Shown piece after piece: positions 13,981 through 26,216 of a DNA stretch of 64,000 nucleotides. Each line of letters opens with the position of its first letter. Position 1 is the stretch's first letter. Position numbers and translations under genes: made by a program. The DNA comes from Dicaeum eximium (taxonomy: Eukaryota > Chordata > Aves > Passeriformes > Dicaeidae): the NCBI GenBank assembly GCA_013396995.1, contig VWZP01009943.1, positions 186,001-250,000 on the forward strand. Direction: 5' to 3'. Below the pieces are notes generated by a model that searched no databases, was not told the origin of the DNA, and saw only the letters and a list, made by a program, of their open reading frames with translations.

Positions 13981-14312
13981 TCCTTCCTTCCTGCCCTCCT
14001 TCCTTCCTTCCTTCCTTCCTTCTTTCCTTCCTGGCTTCCTTCCTTCCTGGCTTCCTTCCTTCCTGGCTTCCTTCCTTCCTGGCTTCCTTCCTTCCTGGCT
14101 TCCTTCCTTCCTGGCTTCCTTCCTTCCTGGCTTCCTTCCTTCCTGGCTTCCTTCCTTCCTTCCTGGCTTCTTTCCTTCCTGGCTTCCTTCCTGGCTTCCT
14201 GGCTTCCTTCCTTCCTCCCTTCCTTCGTTCCTCCCTTCCTTCTCTCCCTTCTCTCCCTCTCCCTCTCTTTTTCCCTCTTTCCCTCTTTCTCTTTTTCTCT
14301 CTTTCCACTCCC
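13981..14312 (+). repeat. Long polypyrimidine satellite, 16-bp higher-order array
   Basis: About 330 bp are almost entirely pyrimidine on the plus strand, built from CTTC/CCTT tetranucleotides. In the core, every fourth tetramer is CTGG, giving a 16-bp unit CTGGCTTCCTTCCTTC. CTGG starts at 14031, 14047, 14063, 14079, 14095, 14111, 14127 and 14143 (eight copies in exact 16-bp register), then at 14163, 14179, 14191 and 14199 with steps of 20, 16, 12 and 8 bp. The 3' shoulder (14215-14312) decays into CCCT/CTTT-rich pyrimidine. The purine strand is open for 174 codons (13835-14359), a by-product of the repeat: three 16-bp units make a 48-bp, 16-residue protein period rich in Arg, Lys, Glu and Gly. 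Long homopurine/homopyrimidine tracts can adopt triplex DNA and are difficult to sequence; that they do so here is inference. Confidence 0.95.
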
Positions 14313-16950
14313 AGGCTGGTATACAAAAGGGGCTTAATAGCCCAGAACCATTCTAACAACTTTTGAGGAAAATGGTCTGCCTAAACTCTTCTAATGCCCT
14401 TCAGGCTAGAAGGGTATTAGAAACCCAAATTACCCTTCAAACCACCCCGGCTTTTAGCTAGAGATTTCTGCTTTTTGCACCCTATAGTGTTTGCATTTTT
14501 CCAACACCTTTCAAACACCCACTCAGCCAAGTGGCAACAAAATGCTCAATTTTGAGACAATCTGGAGATTTTCCCTTACTCGTCACAAAGTTTGTTACAT
14601 TTTAAAGTGTAAGTTCTTCTTTTCAAACACTTGGTAAACTCATCTGATTTGCTGCCCACTAGGGTCTATCTCATTATATACTAATATCTATTTCTGGAAT
14701 CTAATGTGAGCACATTTGCAAGGTAACATGAGAATCACACAGAATTTACAGCTAACTTTTCTATTCACAATGCTGTCAACTTGAGTTTCATATCAAGGAA
14801 ATGTTGTGAATATGATAAAGAAGGTCATCTGAGGGCTTTGCAGACATTTATTTTAAGGCTATCAGAATTTGGGGTAGTCTGTAAAGATAAAGATAGACAA
14901 ACTAGTAGCTCAAACCCAGTAGTTTTTTACCTAAATATTTAGCTTCCAAGTGCCTTTTTTCCAGTGTGTTCAGCACTGATTCATAATTGCTGTTAAAGAT
15001 AGTTTAATATTCTATATTACTTTCTCTGGAACGCCACTCTGAAGAGCAGAGTAATCCTGTTAGTATCAGACAGGGGCAGGCAAACAAAAAATTATAAACT
15101 GAAACATACTCAATAAAATTTCAAACATTTCCAGCTTTCCTATTTTCCTGTAAAAAGTAATGCTGGCACAAACATCAAGGTTATCATCTGTTTTCTGAAT
15201 CTGCCATAGCAACAATCACTTCTAGTTTCTCACACCAGTCTTCAGAAAAGCTACTTTAAAGTTCAATTAGATAAAGGAAATAAATTCTTCTGAAAATGCT
15301 GCGACAACCATCAATGTGTTTTGCAGGCACAGATAGTGAATAGAAATATCTGTGTGAAATATTTCTATAATATTTAAAGTAGAAGTGTAGTTCTAAATAC
15401 TAATAATTTCTATTCTTTAGTGAATATCACAATGACTGCCTATGATCAAATTGTACCTATAAAGGTTAGTTTATGAATGCTATTTGCATTGAGTAGGTTA
15501 AATATCTAAAATCGAAATATCTATCTTTAAAAATTTAATTTTATTCAAATAGGCTAAACAGACATTTTTCCTCTAAAACTCTTTATAGTAACAAAGAAAA
15601 TCAATCAGTTAACTTAACAGCATTCTACATTTTTGCAGACTCCAGTGGGTACACATCCATTTTCAGTACTGACAGTATGTATTTATGAATAAGAATGAAA
15701 ATTTTAAAAATTATGGAAAATGTAAACCTCTCATTTTTCAGTAGCATTAGAAAACAAACTACTATTAAGGAAGGAAATTTGATTTACAGATAGAAAACAA
15801 TCAAATGCATGGCAGTTGTAGGATTTTACTCCATCCAAACAAAAGGCTGAAAAGCTGTCCATAATGTAATTAATGGAGCTTAAACACAAGTGAGAATTCT
15901 GGTCTCCTGTTTGTGTCTATTGGTATTCTTGTCAGCATGTTAGTTAGATACACACAGTTTTGTTGTGATATGCTGACAGATTTGGACTGTATATATTGCT
16001 ACCAAAGGATGTGGGCTCAGTTTGCACAACATATGCCTCCACAAACTGGGTTTCCTCTAAGGAGTAAATGAAGGGCATCCAGTATATACTGTTGCCATTA
16101 TTTGAGTCCTAAGACTTATAATAGTTACTCAAACATTCTTACTGCAAACACCTAAAATAAAGATGGAGAATTCCTGGTGAAAGAGTTTCTTTTTTCTTTT
16201 TTCTTTTTTTTTTTTCAGGACATTGGAAGGATTCAAGCAATAAGTATTTTATCAACAACAGATTCAAATATAAGGACTCTCTACATACATACATCATCAT
16301 TCTAGCAATCTTATGTCTTTCTTTTGGTTTCTATTAAGGACAGCCACGTGTCCTTCTCTCACTGATAATTCTGCACTACTGACCTCCTGCAATATGGGCA
16401 CAGATAATTTCCTGACTTTGCATTCCTTACAAGGGCTCACAACATCTAACCCATAGTCCTGAGAAGTCTAGTACATACCAACATTAGATGAAAGGTGAAA
16501 AGAATTCTAAGAAACTAATGGAAATATTCAAAAGCATTAAATCTTAATTTATGCAGCAAGCTCAACTCAGTCCTTTCAAGATTTTTTGTTTATCTTGACT
16601 GCCTCTTATAGTGAGAAACAGCCAAAGCAAGGAATATTTTATGACAATTTTGGAACCATTTTAATCAACTCTCTTATCCTACTTGATTGTATACAATGGA
16701 GCAACCATCCTGTGTGTATGGTAATATCTCCATGGTAACAGATTATAAAACATAAGCACAGGATTGTGATCACTATTTAGAAAGGAAGGTGATTGAACAT
16801 GAGGAAATTGCACTCTCAAATACTTCCATTTCCTTAGGATTTCAGCAATGACATTTAAAGACTGGCATGAACCATACTGCAGTCTCCAAGTTTCACTTAA
16901 TAATATATTTATTAGACAGTTTATATATTTATACTAGAAAAAAAGACAGA
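14313..16950. other. Unique AT-rich non-coding DNA
   Basis: No open frame of interest and no interspersed repeat recognised. It contains a T-rich pyrimidine tract ending in CAGGA at 16186-16218, which resembles a 3' splice site, but the sequence after it meets a stop within about 30 codons and encodes nothing recognisable. A short 10-bp inverted repeat (arms 15340-15349 and 15359-15368) is also present. Confidence 0.6.
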
Positions 16951-16980
16951 AGATAGATGATAGCTAGATAGCTAGATAGC

Positions 16981-17025
<45 letters not shown>
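16951..17025 (+). repeat. GATA/TAGA tetranucleotide microsatellite with GCTAGATA prefix
   Basis: An uninterrupted TAGA array occupies 16981-17024 (11 units). Just before it, 16961-16986 shows a compound eight-base pattern, GCTAGATA, repeated about two and a half times, in which every second tetramer carries a GC substitution. A compound tetranucleotide locus of this kind is normally polymorphic in length. Confidence 0.95.
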
Positions 17026-17652
17026 TTTATCATATTATTTTTTACGGCAACCTTACTTATGGCTCACCATGAGTAAAGTATTGCAAATAACTTAATATTT
17101 CCATTGAAATCAATTTGTCTGTGGCACTATTTATACTCTTAAGGGGCAGCACTTATATTACAGGATGCATGCCTTTAAAGTGTTCTGTACATTGTATTTT
17201 GTTTTGTGTATTTGCCCACTTAGCTTTGTGAGAATGCATGAGCAAGAGATAGGATCTGATCAGAAATTTCCTTAGTTACAGTTATGGACTGTTAATAGGA
17301 AGAGACTGAGCACAATATGATTTCAGCAGACTTTTAGGAAAATTGCTTTTATACATACTTATGTTTGAAGCATATTCAAGTAGGACAAAAGAAAGGCGTC
17401 AAAGCTTTCTCCTCAATCTGTTGTATCTCATCTTCTCCAGTGTGGAAACAACCTATCATCTTTTCCAAACTGTAAATCTACTGGTTTGAGCAGTGATATC
17501 CAGTGTCCTTGTGTTTGCAAAACACAGATTACAAGAATTACAAAAAATAATTATTTAGATGTGTTTGCTGCTAGATGAATTTGCAGCAAAAACCTAAGCA
17601 TTTTTGCCAGTTTTGTTGACTTTTAGGAAAAAAAAAATAATATATCATCATG

Positions 17653-17884
17653 ATGTTATTATATTTTATACAGGTTGAGTGGGAAGTCGAGCCTAAATAC
17701 CAAACCATTCACACCATTCCAGGATGTGTCCAAAGCAAAGATGATTTACCTTCAGGAGTGAATATTTCTCTGCACTGGTGGCAGAGGGAGCCAACATAGC
17801 CAGCTAATTTTACAAAGCTTCAAGTTACGTGTCATAAATTCCAACCCCAGTTGCAGTTCAGTGCTTTATTTATTTACAAATAAA
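17653..17884 (+). other. Weak candidate terminal exon (unrecognised)
   Basis: A TTTTATACAG acceptor-like site ends at 17673. From 17674 a frame stays open for 41 codons to a TAG at 17797-17799; the same frame also opens at an ATG at 17653. The peptide is mixed in composition, with two adjacent tryptophans near its end (HWWQREPT) and no low-complexity bias. An AATAAA polyadenylation-type hexamer follows at 17879-17884, and the DNA after it is less AT-rich than its surroundings. I do not recognise the peptide. The pattern fits a last exon of a transcript, a conserved non-coding element, or chance; with so short a frame, chance is the most likely. Confidence 0.12.
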
Positions 17885-20800
17885 AGGGGCTGGCGTGCAG
17901 AAGATGCATTTCTGTCTGGGCACTTTGTCACTGAACGGGTTTGTGTCTAAATATCTGCTATTCTGTTCCTGCTCTATCTATTTCCACACAGACCCAGAAG
18001 TATATAATCATTGACCAAAGTGCAGACAGCCTACCCACATGGCATTTTTCTTGCTGTAGCCTGCTTGGAATAGAAGCAGTTTGAAAGATGCACAGTTGCA
18101 AGTAGTAGTTTATTTGCATTACTTGTGAAAGTCCTTCAGCTAAATTTCCACACAGCATGCTCATTATGTCCATGCAAGTGTGTCTGTGGAGCTTTTAAGC
18201 TTATTGAGACAAATAGTGAAAGTAACAAACAGCGAGAGCTTCCTGTACTGTGTATAACTAGATTTCCATCTTAGCTTATTCGCAGCTCCCTCAGTGAGTG
18301 ATCCCTGTAGCCATTTTCATATCATCTTAAACATGTATCAAAGGTTGAGGAGTAGCACTGCATTGATATAAAATCTCTAATTACCAAAAAAAAGCGATTT
18401 CTTTTAAAGTTGTAGATATATTATCAGTGGTAATCTTAGAGAAATTGTGTTGGGTTCAAAAAACAGTAAAAACATTACCGTGGACTGCACTGTGCACAGG
18501 TCACATTTTCCATATACTTAAATATTTTTTTTTCTCTCTAAAAAGCATTTCTGAGCTAGGAAATAACCTGCCTGGAAGGAAAAGGTCCTTGGGCAAAATT
18601 GTATGGACTTCATTATTCCAGAGATCAATCTAAATCATCCAAAGATCCCTTCTAGCCTCCATTAAACTTACAGAAACTGCATGACCTTAATGAGTGAAAG
18701 TGTATACATTTAATACTCTTTAACAGAGCCACATATTTTAAAGATCATTATGTTAATTTGCTATGAACTTCTAGAGTAAGCATTTATCAAAACCTTGACT
18801 TAATGAGGTATAGAAAAATTCCCTACTAAGAGAAAATATTGATTTTAAGACTGCAAGTGATCAGAATCCAGTACTCTCAGGCAAACTGTCCTGGAGGTTA
18901 CTACCCTTCATCATCATTAATTTTATTTACTTATTATTTTAATTCTCCCAAATTCAGATTCCAATCACTTTATCCCATTAAGCCATGTTTCTTAAACCCT
19001 TCCTTTTGTCAAAAATCTGTAAATAAAAATCTGTTGTCAATAAGCACCTACCATATTCATACTGTTCAGTGATATATGTATCAAATACTAATATTTTGTT
19101 GTTAGACAGCAATTCCTCAAACTCCCCCTACAAAGGAATCACAAGTCATAAGTGGTGTTTTTCTGAAAATTACAAGCTAACATATCCGTTTTAAAAACAA
19201 AGTCACAAATTCAAGCCACTACTCACCAACTAGTTCTCTGGTGATTCTGTTTGAAATAGCTCATTACTTTATATAGATGTTTTTTCTTTTACTTTGTTTT
19301 ATACACAGTGAACCTGCATATAGGAATATACACACGTGTAAATTTGTCTATATTCTGCTTGCAGGGTCTCCTTGCACCCATTTAAGGATGTTCAAATAAA
19401 TAAATCCAGAAAATGGCCATACAATTACTTCCAGAAGTAATGAAACTGAACTGTTATATGTACTTAAAGTTCTACATTTGCAAATGGTCTGTGGGATCAC
19501 ACTAGAGTTAATTCCAAGATAAAAAGCACTGTAGTGTGTATCTTGTGATTGACAGCTCATTAGGGCTTTCTTTATCTTTGTTCAGATCCACTTCTGTTGA
19601 TACACACAAATTTCTGAAGTCAATAATTCTACTATAATTGGCATTGTGCATAAACCTCTAAAAATTCTACTCAAAATTTTGTTTTGTTTCTAGAATTATA
19701 TACAGATGTGGTAGGAGACTTACTATGTTCAGCAGTCATGTTATGTTGCCTGTCTAAACTCTTAGTTCTCTTAAAAAAGAAAATAACTTTTGAGATAATA
19801 TTGATACCCTGTGCATCTAACTTATTTTTATTTTTGGAAGATTCATTAAAATGTATTTTGTTAATATTCACATTGGCCCATTAGCCCATAGTGCAACTTA
19901 ATCCAGTCTTTTCATCCTTTGACCCATCACCAGGATTACACTTTCACTGATGGAGTTACAGGAAGACAGAGCAGAAAGACTTCAGCAGCTCAGCATGGTT
20001 CTTGTACAATGTAAGATTTTGAAGCTGCAACACAAAGTTCTTTCAGGTTTTGTACAGCTGAGTACATAAAAGTGTCTTTTTCCTGGAAACTGTTGGTTAT
20101 TTTGAATACTTCAAAGGCATTGACTTTTATATTTTATTATTCAAAACAGAAAGCTATCCCACTTGTTTGCCATGTTATGTCAATTACCACCAAAAGCCTC
20201 AAATCTGGGAATGAGCAGTGCAAATGTGGAAAGGTCACCACATCTCTGATCAGGGAGAAGCCAAAACTGTTGTTTCTCTACTAGGTTTTTGAGTCTGAAG
20301 CCACAGCAGTTTAAATAAAGGCTTACTTGTAAGGAAGCTTTATTTTAGCTTTCATCTTATTTTTCATTCACTTTATTCCCACCTTTACATTATATCAAAG
20401 CTGCCACACTGAAGGAAGCTTACTCTCTCTCTTGAAATTCAAACACCCATCTGGACTGAACAATGCACTATGAAAAGAACCTGACATTGCTTACTTACTT
20501 CTTTTTGCCTTGTTTTTAACTAAAAAAGCTTAATAGAATTGAAGTTTGCAAATCTGAGTGATAAAAATTTTCAAGTAAAAACCTTTATGCAGAGGATCAC
20601 ATCACTATTGAGCCTCACTGTACTGTCACCATCTGCAACCATACAAGAAACAGATGATGCATCCACTTTGGAAAAAAAAAAAAAAGAGTGACAAACAAGG
20701 AGTCCAGCAATGAAGAGAAAAGAAAGAGAAAAGAGTTGGCATTGCCATAGTATTTTTCCAGCATGTCTGAGCACAGCAGTTAGTATGAGTTGTGCCTGGT

Positions 20801-22680
20801 TAGCATAGCTGTCAGCATAACCATGTGAGCTAAAGCCAGCTTTTTGTGCCAAAAAAAGTAGCAGGGTTTAGGAAATGTTTTGCATAAATAGAAACAGACA
20901 AAATGTGATCAATCACCTGTCCCAAATAACAGCCTGCATCTTAAATAGGTTTTGTGTGCTCAAGTAAACACAAAGACAATCTATGCCAACAATTTGCTGA
21001 CCATGAAGAAGTACAAAATCATGAATGAAATGTTCAGACTGTGAGCACCACCAGAAATACCAGCAAACAAAGAAAAAATATTACATTTTAACAGAGTAGC
21101 CATCAACAAATTGTTCTCTACCCAATCCTATAACTGAGGACACTTAGTTGGGGAATGTTGCATTTTGTCTAGTTTCTGTAAAGGTTTTTGGGAGGGAAGC
21201 TTCATTACCCTGCAGAAGCATCCAAAATCACCAGGAAACAGGGAAGAGCCCACCAGACCCCATCACCATGCCTTGAGGGCTGTGCAGAGCCTGACATTAT
21301 TCACCCACCCAGCTTCTCTGCAGGACTGCAGAATCTCTTCTGAAAAGATGGCAGGTCAAAATATTTTCCTTCTAAACATCAAAAACTCTTGTATATTTTT
21401 CAGAATTTTAGTAATTATTAACAGGTGCATATTGCCCAGACTTTCAAAGGTATATGTACCCCTATTCCACACAAATGTAAAAATACTGTCGTCATACACA
21501 TGAACATATTTACAGACACAATGATGAAAATCAGTATTTTCTGACTTGCCAAACACTTCATGGGAGGGCACCTGAATTTATGCAACTTTATGACTGCACA
21601 AACACATTCCTCCAAGTGCAATATGTCCCTCAAAGTAGTGTCACTTATTACTGCATATGAAAATATTCCTATGAATGTTAATGCCATTGAAAATTGTTGG
21701 GTTGTTTAGATTTCTCTTATAACTGAAAGCAGTGTTGATATAATACTTAACAAGTGAGTTAATATTTTTTCAAAAACATTGTTTTATTATCATAATACTT
21801 CTCAATGCTTCTTACACAATAGAGATAACCAAAATTCCAAATGGCATACTGCTTTAAAAAAGGGAGAGAAAATTTACTGTTCAGTCTTGTCTAAAAAATG
21901 TCACTACCTATTATGTTATAGTACACAGTCACATTCAAATTACATAATATTTTGAAAAATCCAGCTGCATCCAATTTGATCAACAGTTCAGATCAATTAA
22001 AAAAATCTGTAAAATCTAATTTTCTCAAGTGAAATCACTGCTACCTTGAAAAAAACCACCAGTTTTTAAGTAAGAAGATTTAGGCTATCTCTATTTCTAA
22101 ACCCAAAGATGCATCCTGGTCTCATTTCAGATGAAAGATGTGCACTTGATTGCCTTCTGATTCCTTTGTAAGATAAGATCTAACCAGGCATCATCCATTT
22201 CTCGGACCTGGCAGACCTTGCCATGGAAATCTTGGTACAGCAGAAAATGGTTCTGAAAGCTTCTGATTGTGTATAGGCATCATTTTAGAACACAGTCAGC
22301 TCCAATTTTAACATCCTTGTAATTAAAATGTTAATGTTCCAATGGTTTGGTTTTCTTTTTTTTTCCTGAAAAATAATTTTCAGCACAATGGATTGAGATT
22401 TCTTCATTGATCAATGGGAATGGAAAAGACTCAGGACCTAAGCTGCTGGAGAGCAGCATTTAGGTGATTCAGCACACCTCTGTGGCTCAGCCTTGAAAAG
22501 GTTGTTTGGGAGCACAGAATGACTGAGGGCATTCTGAACATGGGGAGCTAACCTGCAGCACTGCAAGGCTTCACTAAAATAAATGCTTGGGGGCTTTGCA
22601 TGTCCCAAATGAAAACTTTAGTTTCCTAACAAATTAAAAGCTTCATGTTGTTCTAAAGTACATTCCATTATTTTGGTATA

Positions 22681-22721
22681 ATAAAACAAATATAAATAAA
22701 TAAAACAAATATAAAAAAATA
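22681..22721 (+). repeat. AT-rich short tandem duplication (about 18-bp unit)
   Basis: The string ATAAAACAAATATAAATA is followed directly by a near-identical copy that degrades into AT-rich sequence. It is a low-complexity repeat of little information. Confidence 0.65.
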
Positions 22722-23165
22722 AATTCAATTCCCTTTTCCTACATGCTTTTTAGTTCATCATCTGAACTAAATATCAGTCATTCTTACAGCTGTGCTTGCA
22801 AGTGCTTTAGAAATTTTTGATTGTGTAAAATCTATTATATTTTTTATAATTCCTAGCTGACTTACATTGATTGGTTCAGGCAGACTAGGTTAAGTCTCTA
22901 TTTACCAAGCTGTGAACAGTTATTCCATTATTTTTCAAGTTAGGCTGATGGGATTAGGTTTAATGGAAGTAGCAAGGTACATTGAGTAGTTCTGCTCTTG
23001 CTTTTTTTTTTAATTAGGATTTTTATTTTATTTATTTCATTCAATGCTAAAATAAATAAAAATAGATTGATATAGTTTTCCAGTGAAACCAAGAACAAAA
23101 TCACAGACTATACACAACTATTGGGAAGAAAAAGGACAGAATTTCTATGCAAGATTTGTTAGCCC

Positions 23166-23349
23166 AACATTGGGAATTTGGTAAAACTTAGCAAGAGAAC
23201 TTCATCAAACTGAGTAAGAAGCTTCATCATTTACTTCATCAAACTGAAGTAAAACATAGGTTGGATGTATAGATCATTAAGCATAACTCTAAGCTTCTTA
23301 CTCAGTTTGATGAAGTTCTCTTGCTAAGTTTTACCAAATTCCCAATGTT
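23166..23349. repeat. Perfect 59-bp inverted repeat with 66-bp spacer
   Basis: The left arm, 23166-23224, begins AACATTGGGAATTTGG and ends AAGAAGCTT. The right arm, 23291-23349, is its exact reverse complement, beginning AAGCTTCTTACTCAG and ending CCCAATGTT; all 59 positions agree by eye. The spacer, 23225-23290, holds a third copy of the core ACTTCATCAAACTGA (23233-23247), in the same direction as the left-arm copy (23199-23213) and opposite to the right-arm copy (23302-23316). Flanking bases outside the arms do not pair, and I see no terminal motif of a DNA transposon or target-site duplication. RNA from either strand could fold into a 59-bp perfect stem. Possible origins are a replication template switch, a small inverted-repeat element, or an assembly chimera. 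Confidence 0.97.
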
Positions 23350-26189
23350 TTAGTTATTAAAAGCTGGACTTAAAGGATGGAGACACATAATCCTGGCTTC
23401 TGTTGTAGCTATTTAGCCCAACCAAAAGTTACTTTATCCTGAGTTGTGTCATTTCATTCATTATGAATTTTCATCTGGGATGCTTCTCTTCCTCAGTTTG
23501 AACAGACAACCTTGAGTCACAACTCAGACGTACATGTCTAATTTTTAGATAAGATGACACCTAACATAACAGCTTACTTATAATTCTAATTATTTAGGTC
23601 TAAAGAAAAAGAAGTACATTCTGAACACCATCTCTACAGTAGCTATGCATGATGATGTTTTCCAAAATTTTATCAACCTACATATAATACTATTTCTGCA
23701 ATAATTTTTTTTAAAAATACAGATTTCAAATATCTTCTTTTAGTTATTATTTGCAGTTTTGCGTCTCTTTATATAAAACTGCATACATTGTATAATCTAT
23801 AACATGAATAAGAATAAACCATAAAGGTTGGATTTTTCCTCGTTAATGTATTTGATTTTATATTCCTAAAGCGTTCAAGTAATATATTTACTAAATTAAA
23901 AGTTGTAGAAAAAATTGAAGGATACATTTTTCAAAGAGCAGAGAACTTCTATATTCATTTGGAGTATCAAAGTGGGTGAAAATTCTCTGCATTTTCTTGT
24001 ATAGATTTCTTCAATGTTTAAGTATTCTTAAATTGCAGATGTAAAATTTGTTCCTTACCAGGTCTTTCAGAGAATATAAAAGCTTACTCTCTACACCACT
24101 CTATAAATTCTGAACATATTAATATTGATTTTTACCTTTGAGACAGGTTTGAAAATAAGATAAGAAATGCAAAACTAATTCAGTGAGGCTATGTGCATTA
24201 AAGGTCATTTATATTTAATACTGCTTTTTCAAAAGGAACTTTTTGCAAGCATCCTACTTATACATATTAATTTAATGATAACTCTGGGTTTTTTAATGGA
24301 AAAAGAAAAAATATAGTTGGCAGAGCAGATTTATTTGCTATATTGGAAATCAGGATTCAAAACTGATTTGCTTTAATATAAAACTATTTTTTTCTCAATA
24401 ATGTATGCTTAAAATAAAAAGAAGGAGGTTTACAACAGAGGCTTTTCCTTCAAGAAGTGTACTGGTTTATGTATTCCTCAATCAAATCACGAGAATGGGA
24501 GGAAGTAACAACACTCCTTACACCACTCAGAAGTTCACTGAACCCTTTAAATGGGCAGAGAGGTGTGTGCAATCAGCATCCTTGGAGGCTCATTTTCACA
24601 TTAATGACAAGTAATAACAGGAAGCTCATAGGTGTGCAATTGCAATCTCACAACAGTGAACTGTGGAGGCAATGCTGATTGCTGACAGTAAACACACCTC
24701 TCTCTGGAGCAAGTAAAAGCTGGTCAAGATGCACCTATAATCCAGTTTTCATAAGAATTATTCTTTTACATTTCATTCAAATGCTGCTTTCAGGTTTCCC
24801 AAACTTTTTCTTTCTTTTCTTCTTCCTCCTTTGCTTCTTTTTCTCCTCATGGCATTTTTTCCCTAAAATTGTTCTGTTTCTGTATTATACCTTCCTTTCA
24901 GCTGACCCCTGCTTCTGCTTCTTTTTATCTAAAACACACAGAACAGAAGACCAAAAGAACCAACAAAATTCTTCGTGAAGCTGGAAAGATTAACTTATAA
25001 TAGAGTAGTTCAGTTTAAACTAGCAGATTCAGTTCATAGAACTAGCAGGTTGAGATAAGAATTAACACTGTGAGTTTTCACACATGAAACAGTAAGGAAT
25101 TAAGGAGTAAGACCAAGCAAGCCAATGGATATGTGAAGTATGAATACAGCTATCACAGAGCTTAGGGAGACAATCTTTTTGGAGAACAGAATAAAGGGGA
25201 TTTGGAAATCCAAAGCCTCTTGTGTGGGAAACATGCTGGATTCAGATTGGTGACTTTGAAGCAAGAATGTGCAGGTGTTTTAGGCATTGATACATGTTCT
25301 CTGTAGAACAGAGGAATATCTCTCAATCCCACAGCTTGATTAGAACAAAAGTAAATGGTACAACTCAACAGCAATTTTTTGTAAATTTATGATTTAAAGT
25401 CATGACATAAAATAGTTCACCAAGAACCTTTTATTTTATACACCTTTGACCACCACTTTTATTATTTTTTCTTTTAAACTTTTTATTATGTTCTTTATTC
25501 TAGGCTAGGTGTTCCTCCCCTTCCACTTACAGGTAGTTTCACTTCTAAATTGCAATTACTTCATGCTTTCATTCGGGCCAGACTGTAGGAGCCACTCCAT
25601 CTTTCTGTCAGTTTACTACCTGTGAACAGCTGGTGTCTCTCTGCCATTCTGCCCATCTAAAGTTGACATTTTCTTACACAGATTAAGAGTAAGAAATAGG
25701 AAGCTCTGATCAAAATTGTGGAAAGCTTTGGCATTACTGTCTTTTTTAATGTAGTGCTAAAAGGATGGCATGTATAAAGGAAAAAATGGAGCATGATAAT
25801 GGAAAAATCTTTATGACAGTGAAAGGGCTGGATTTGAAAAGGTTTCAGAAAGAAATCATAGATGACTCTCAATCACATTATTTCACAGTTTTATTACTTC
25901 AAAAGAAATTTGGCAAACCATTTTCAAAGTATGTATCTAAAGTATCAAAGAAAAGAGTGCTGAATCAGCCTACATTCATAAACACAACAATGATTTTAGG
26001 TGCTTCAATTCTGAACTGCTGAACAATATACCAATGCAACTATATATGGGGAACTGCATTCAAGTAAACACAAAACATCCAGCCTTTGAGCCACAATTCC
26101 TTTATATTATTCAGTTGGGTTATAAAAACCAGAAATATCAAAACTCATTTGCTTCCTGGAATGCAGTCTAAAGTATGTAAAAATATAAG
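23350..26189. other. Unique AT-rich non-coding DNA
   Basis: No gene recognised. A pyrimidine-rich stretch at about 24805-24900 ends in CCTTTCAG, an acceptor-like signal, and is followed by a short open segment to 24978 with no recognisable product. The 85-codon frame at 25765-26022 on the plus strand is rich in Lys and Ser and matches no family that I know; in a region this large such a frame is expected by chance. Confidence 0.6.
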
Positions 26190-26216
26190 TATATATATAT
26201 ATATATATATATATAT
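26190..26216. repeat. TA dinucleotide microsatellite
   Basis: About 13.5 uninterrupted TA units. Perfect AT alternation can extrude cruciforms and is usually length-polymorphic. Confidence 0.95.

Larger units (their letters stand above)
17026..23165. other. Unique non-coding DNA, one weak exon candidate
   Basis: Mostly AT-rich sequence with short, overlapping chance frames on both strands (for example 19671-19884, open in both directions). The 17653-17884 interval is less AT-rich and is listed separately. A moderately GC-richer stretch lies at about 22430-22600 with no recognisable identity. A short AT-rich tandem duplication is at 22681-22721. Confidence 0.6.

Noticed and set aside
13835..14359. 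The longest open frame in the window (174 codons, minus strand), Arg/Lys/Glu/Gly-rich
   Set aside because: It is the translation of the pyrimidine satellite. Its 16-residue protein period is three 16-bp repeat units, and there is no splice, start or homology evidence for a protein.
16186..16345. Long T-rich tract ending in CAG, like a splice acceptor
   Set aside because: The downstream frame closes within about 30 codons and no donor or homology was found. T-rich tracts are frequent here.
19671..19884. 66-codon frames open on both strands over the same DNA
   Set aside because: Reciprocal chance frames in low-stop sequence, without any motif.
23166..23349. Interpretation of the inverted repeat as a microRNA precursor
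   Set aside because: A 59-bp perfect stem with a 66-nt loop is longer and more perfect than a normal animal precursor. Hairpin siRNA or a template-switch product fits better.
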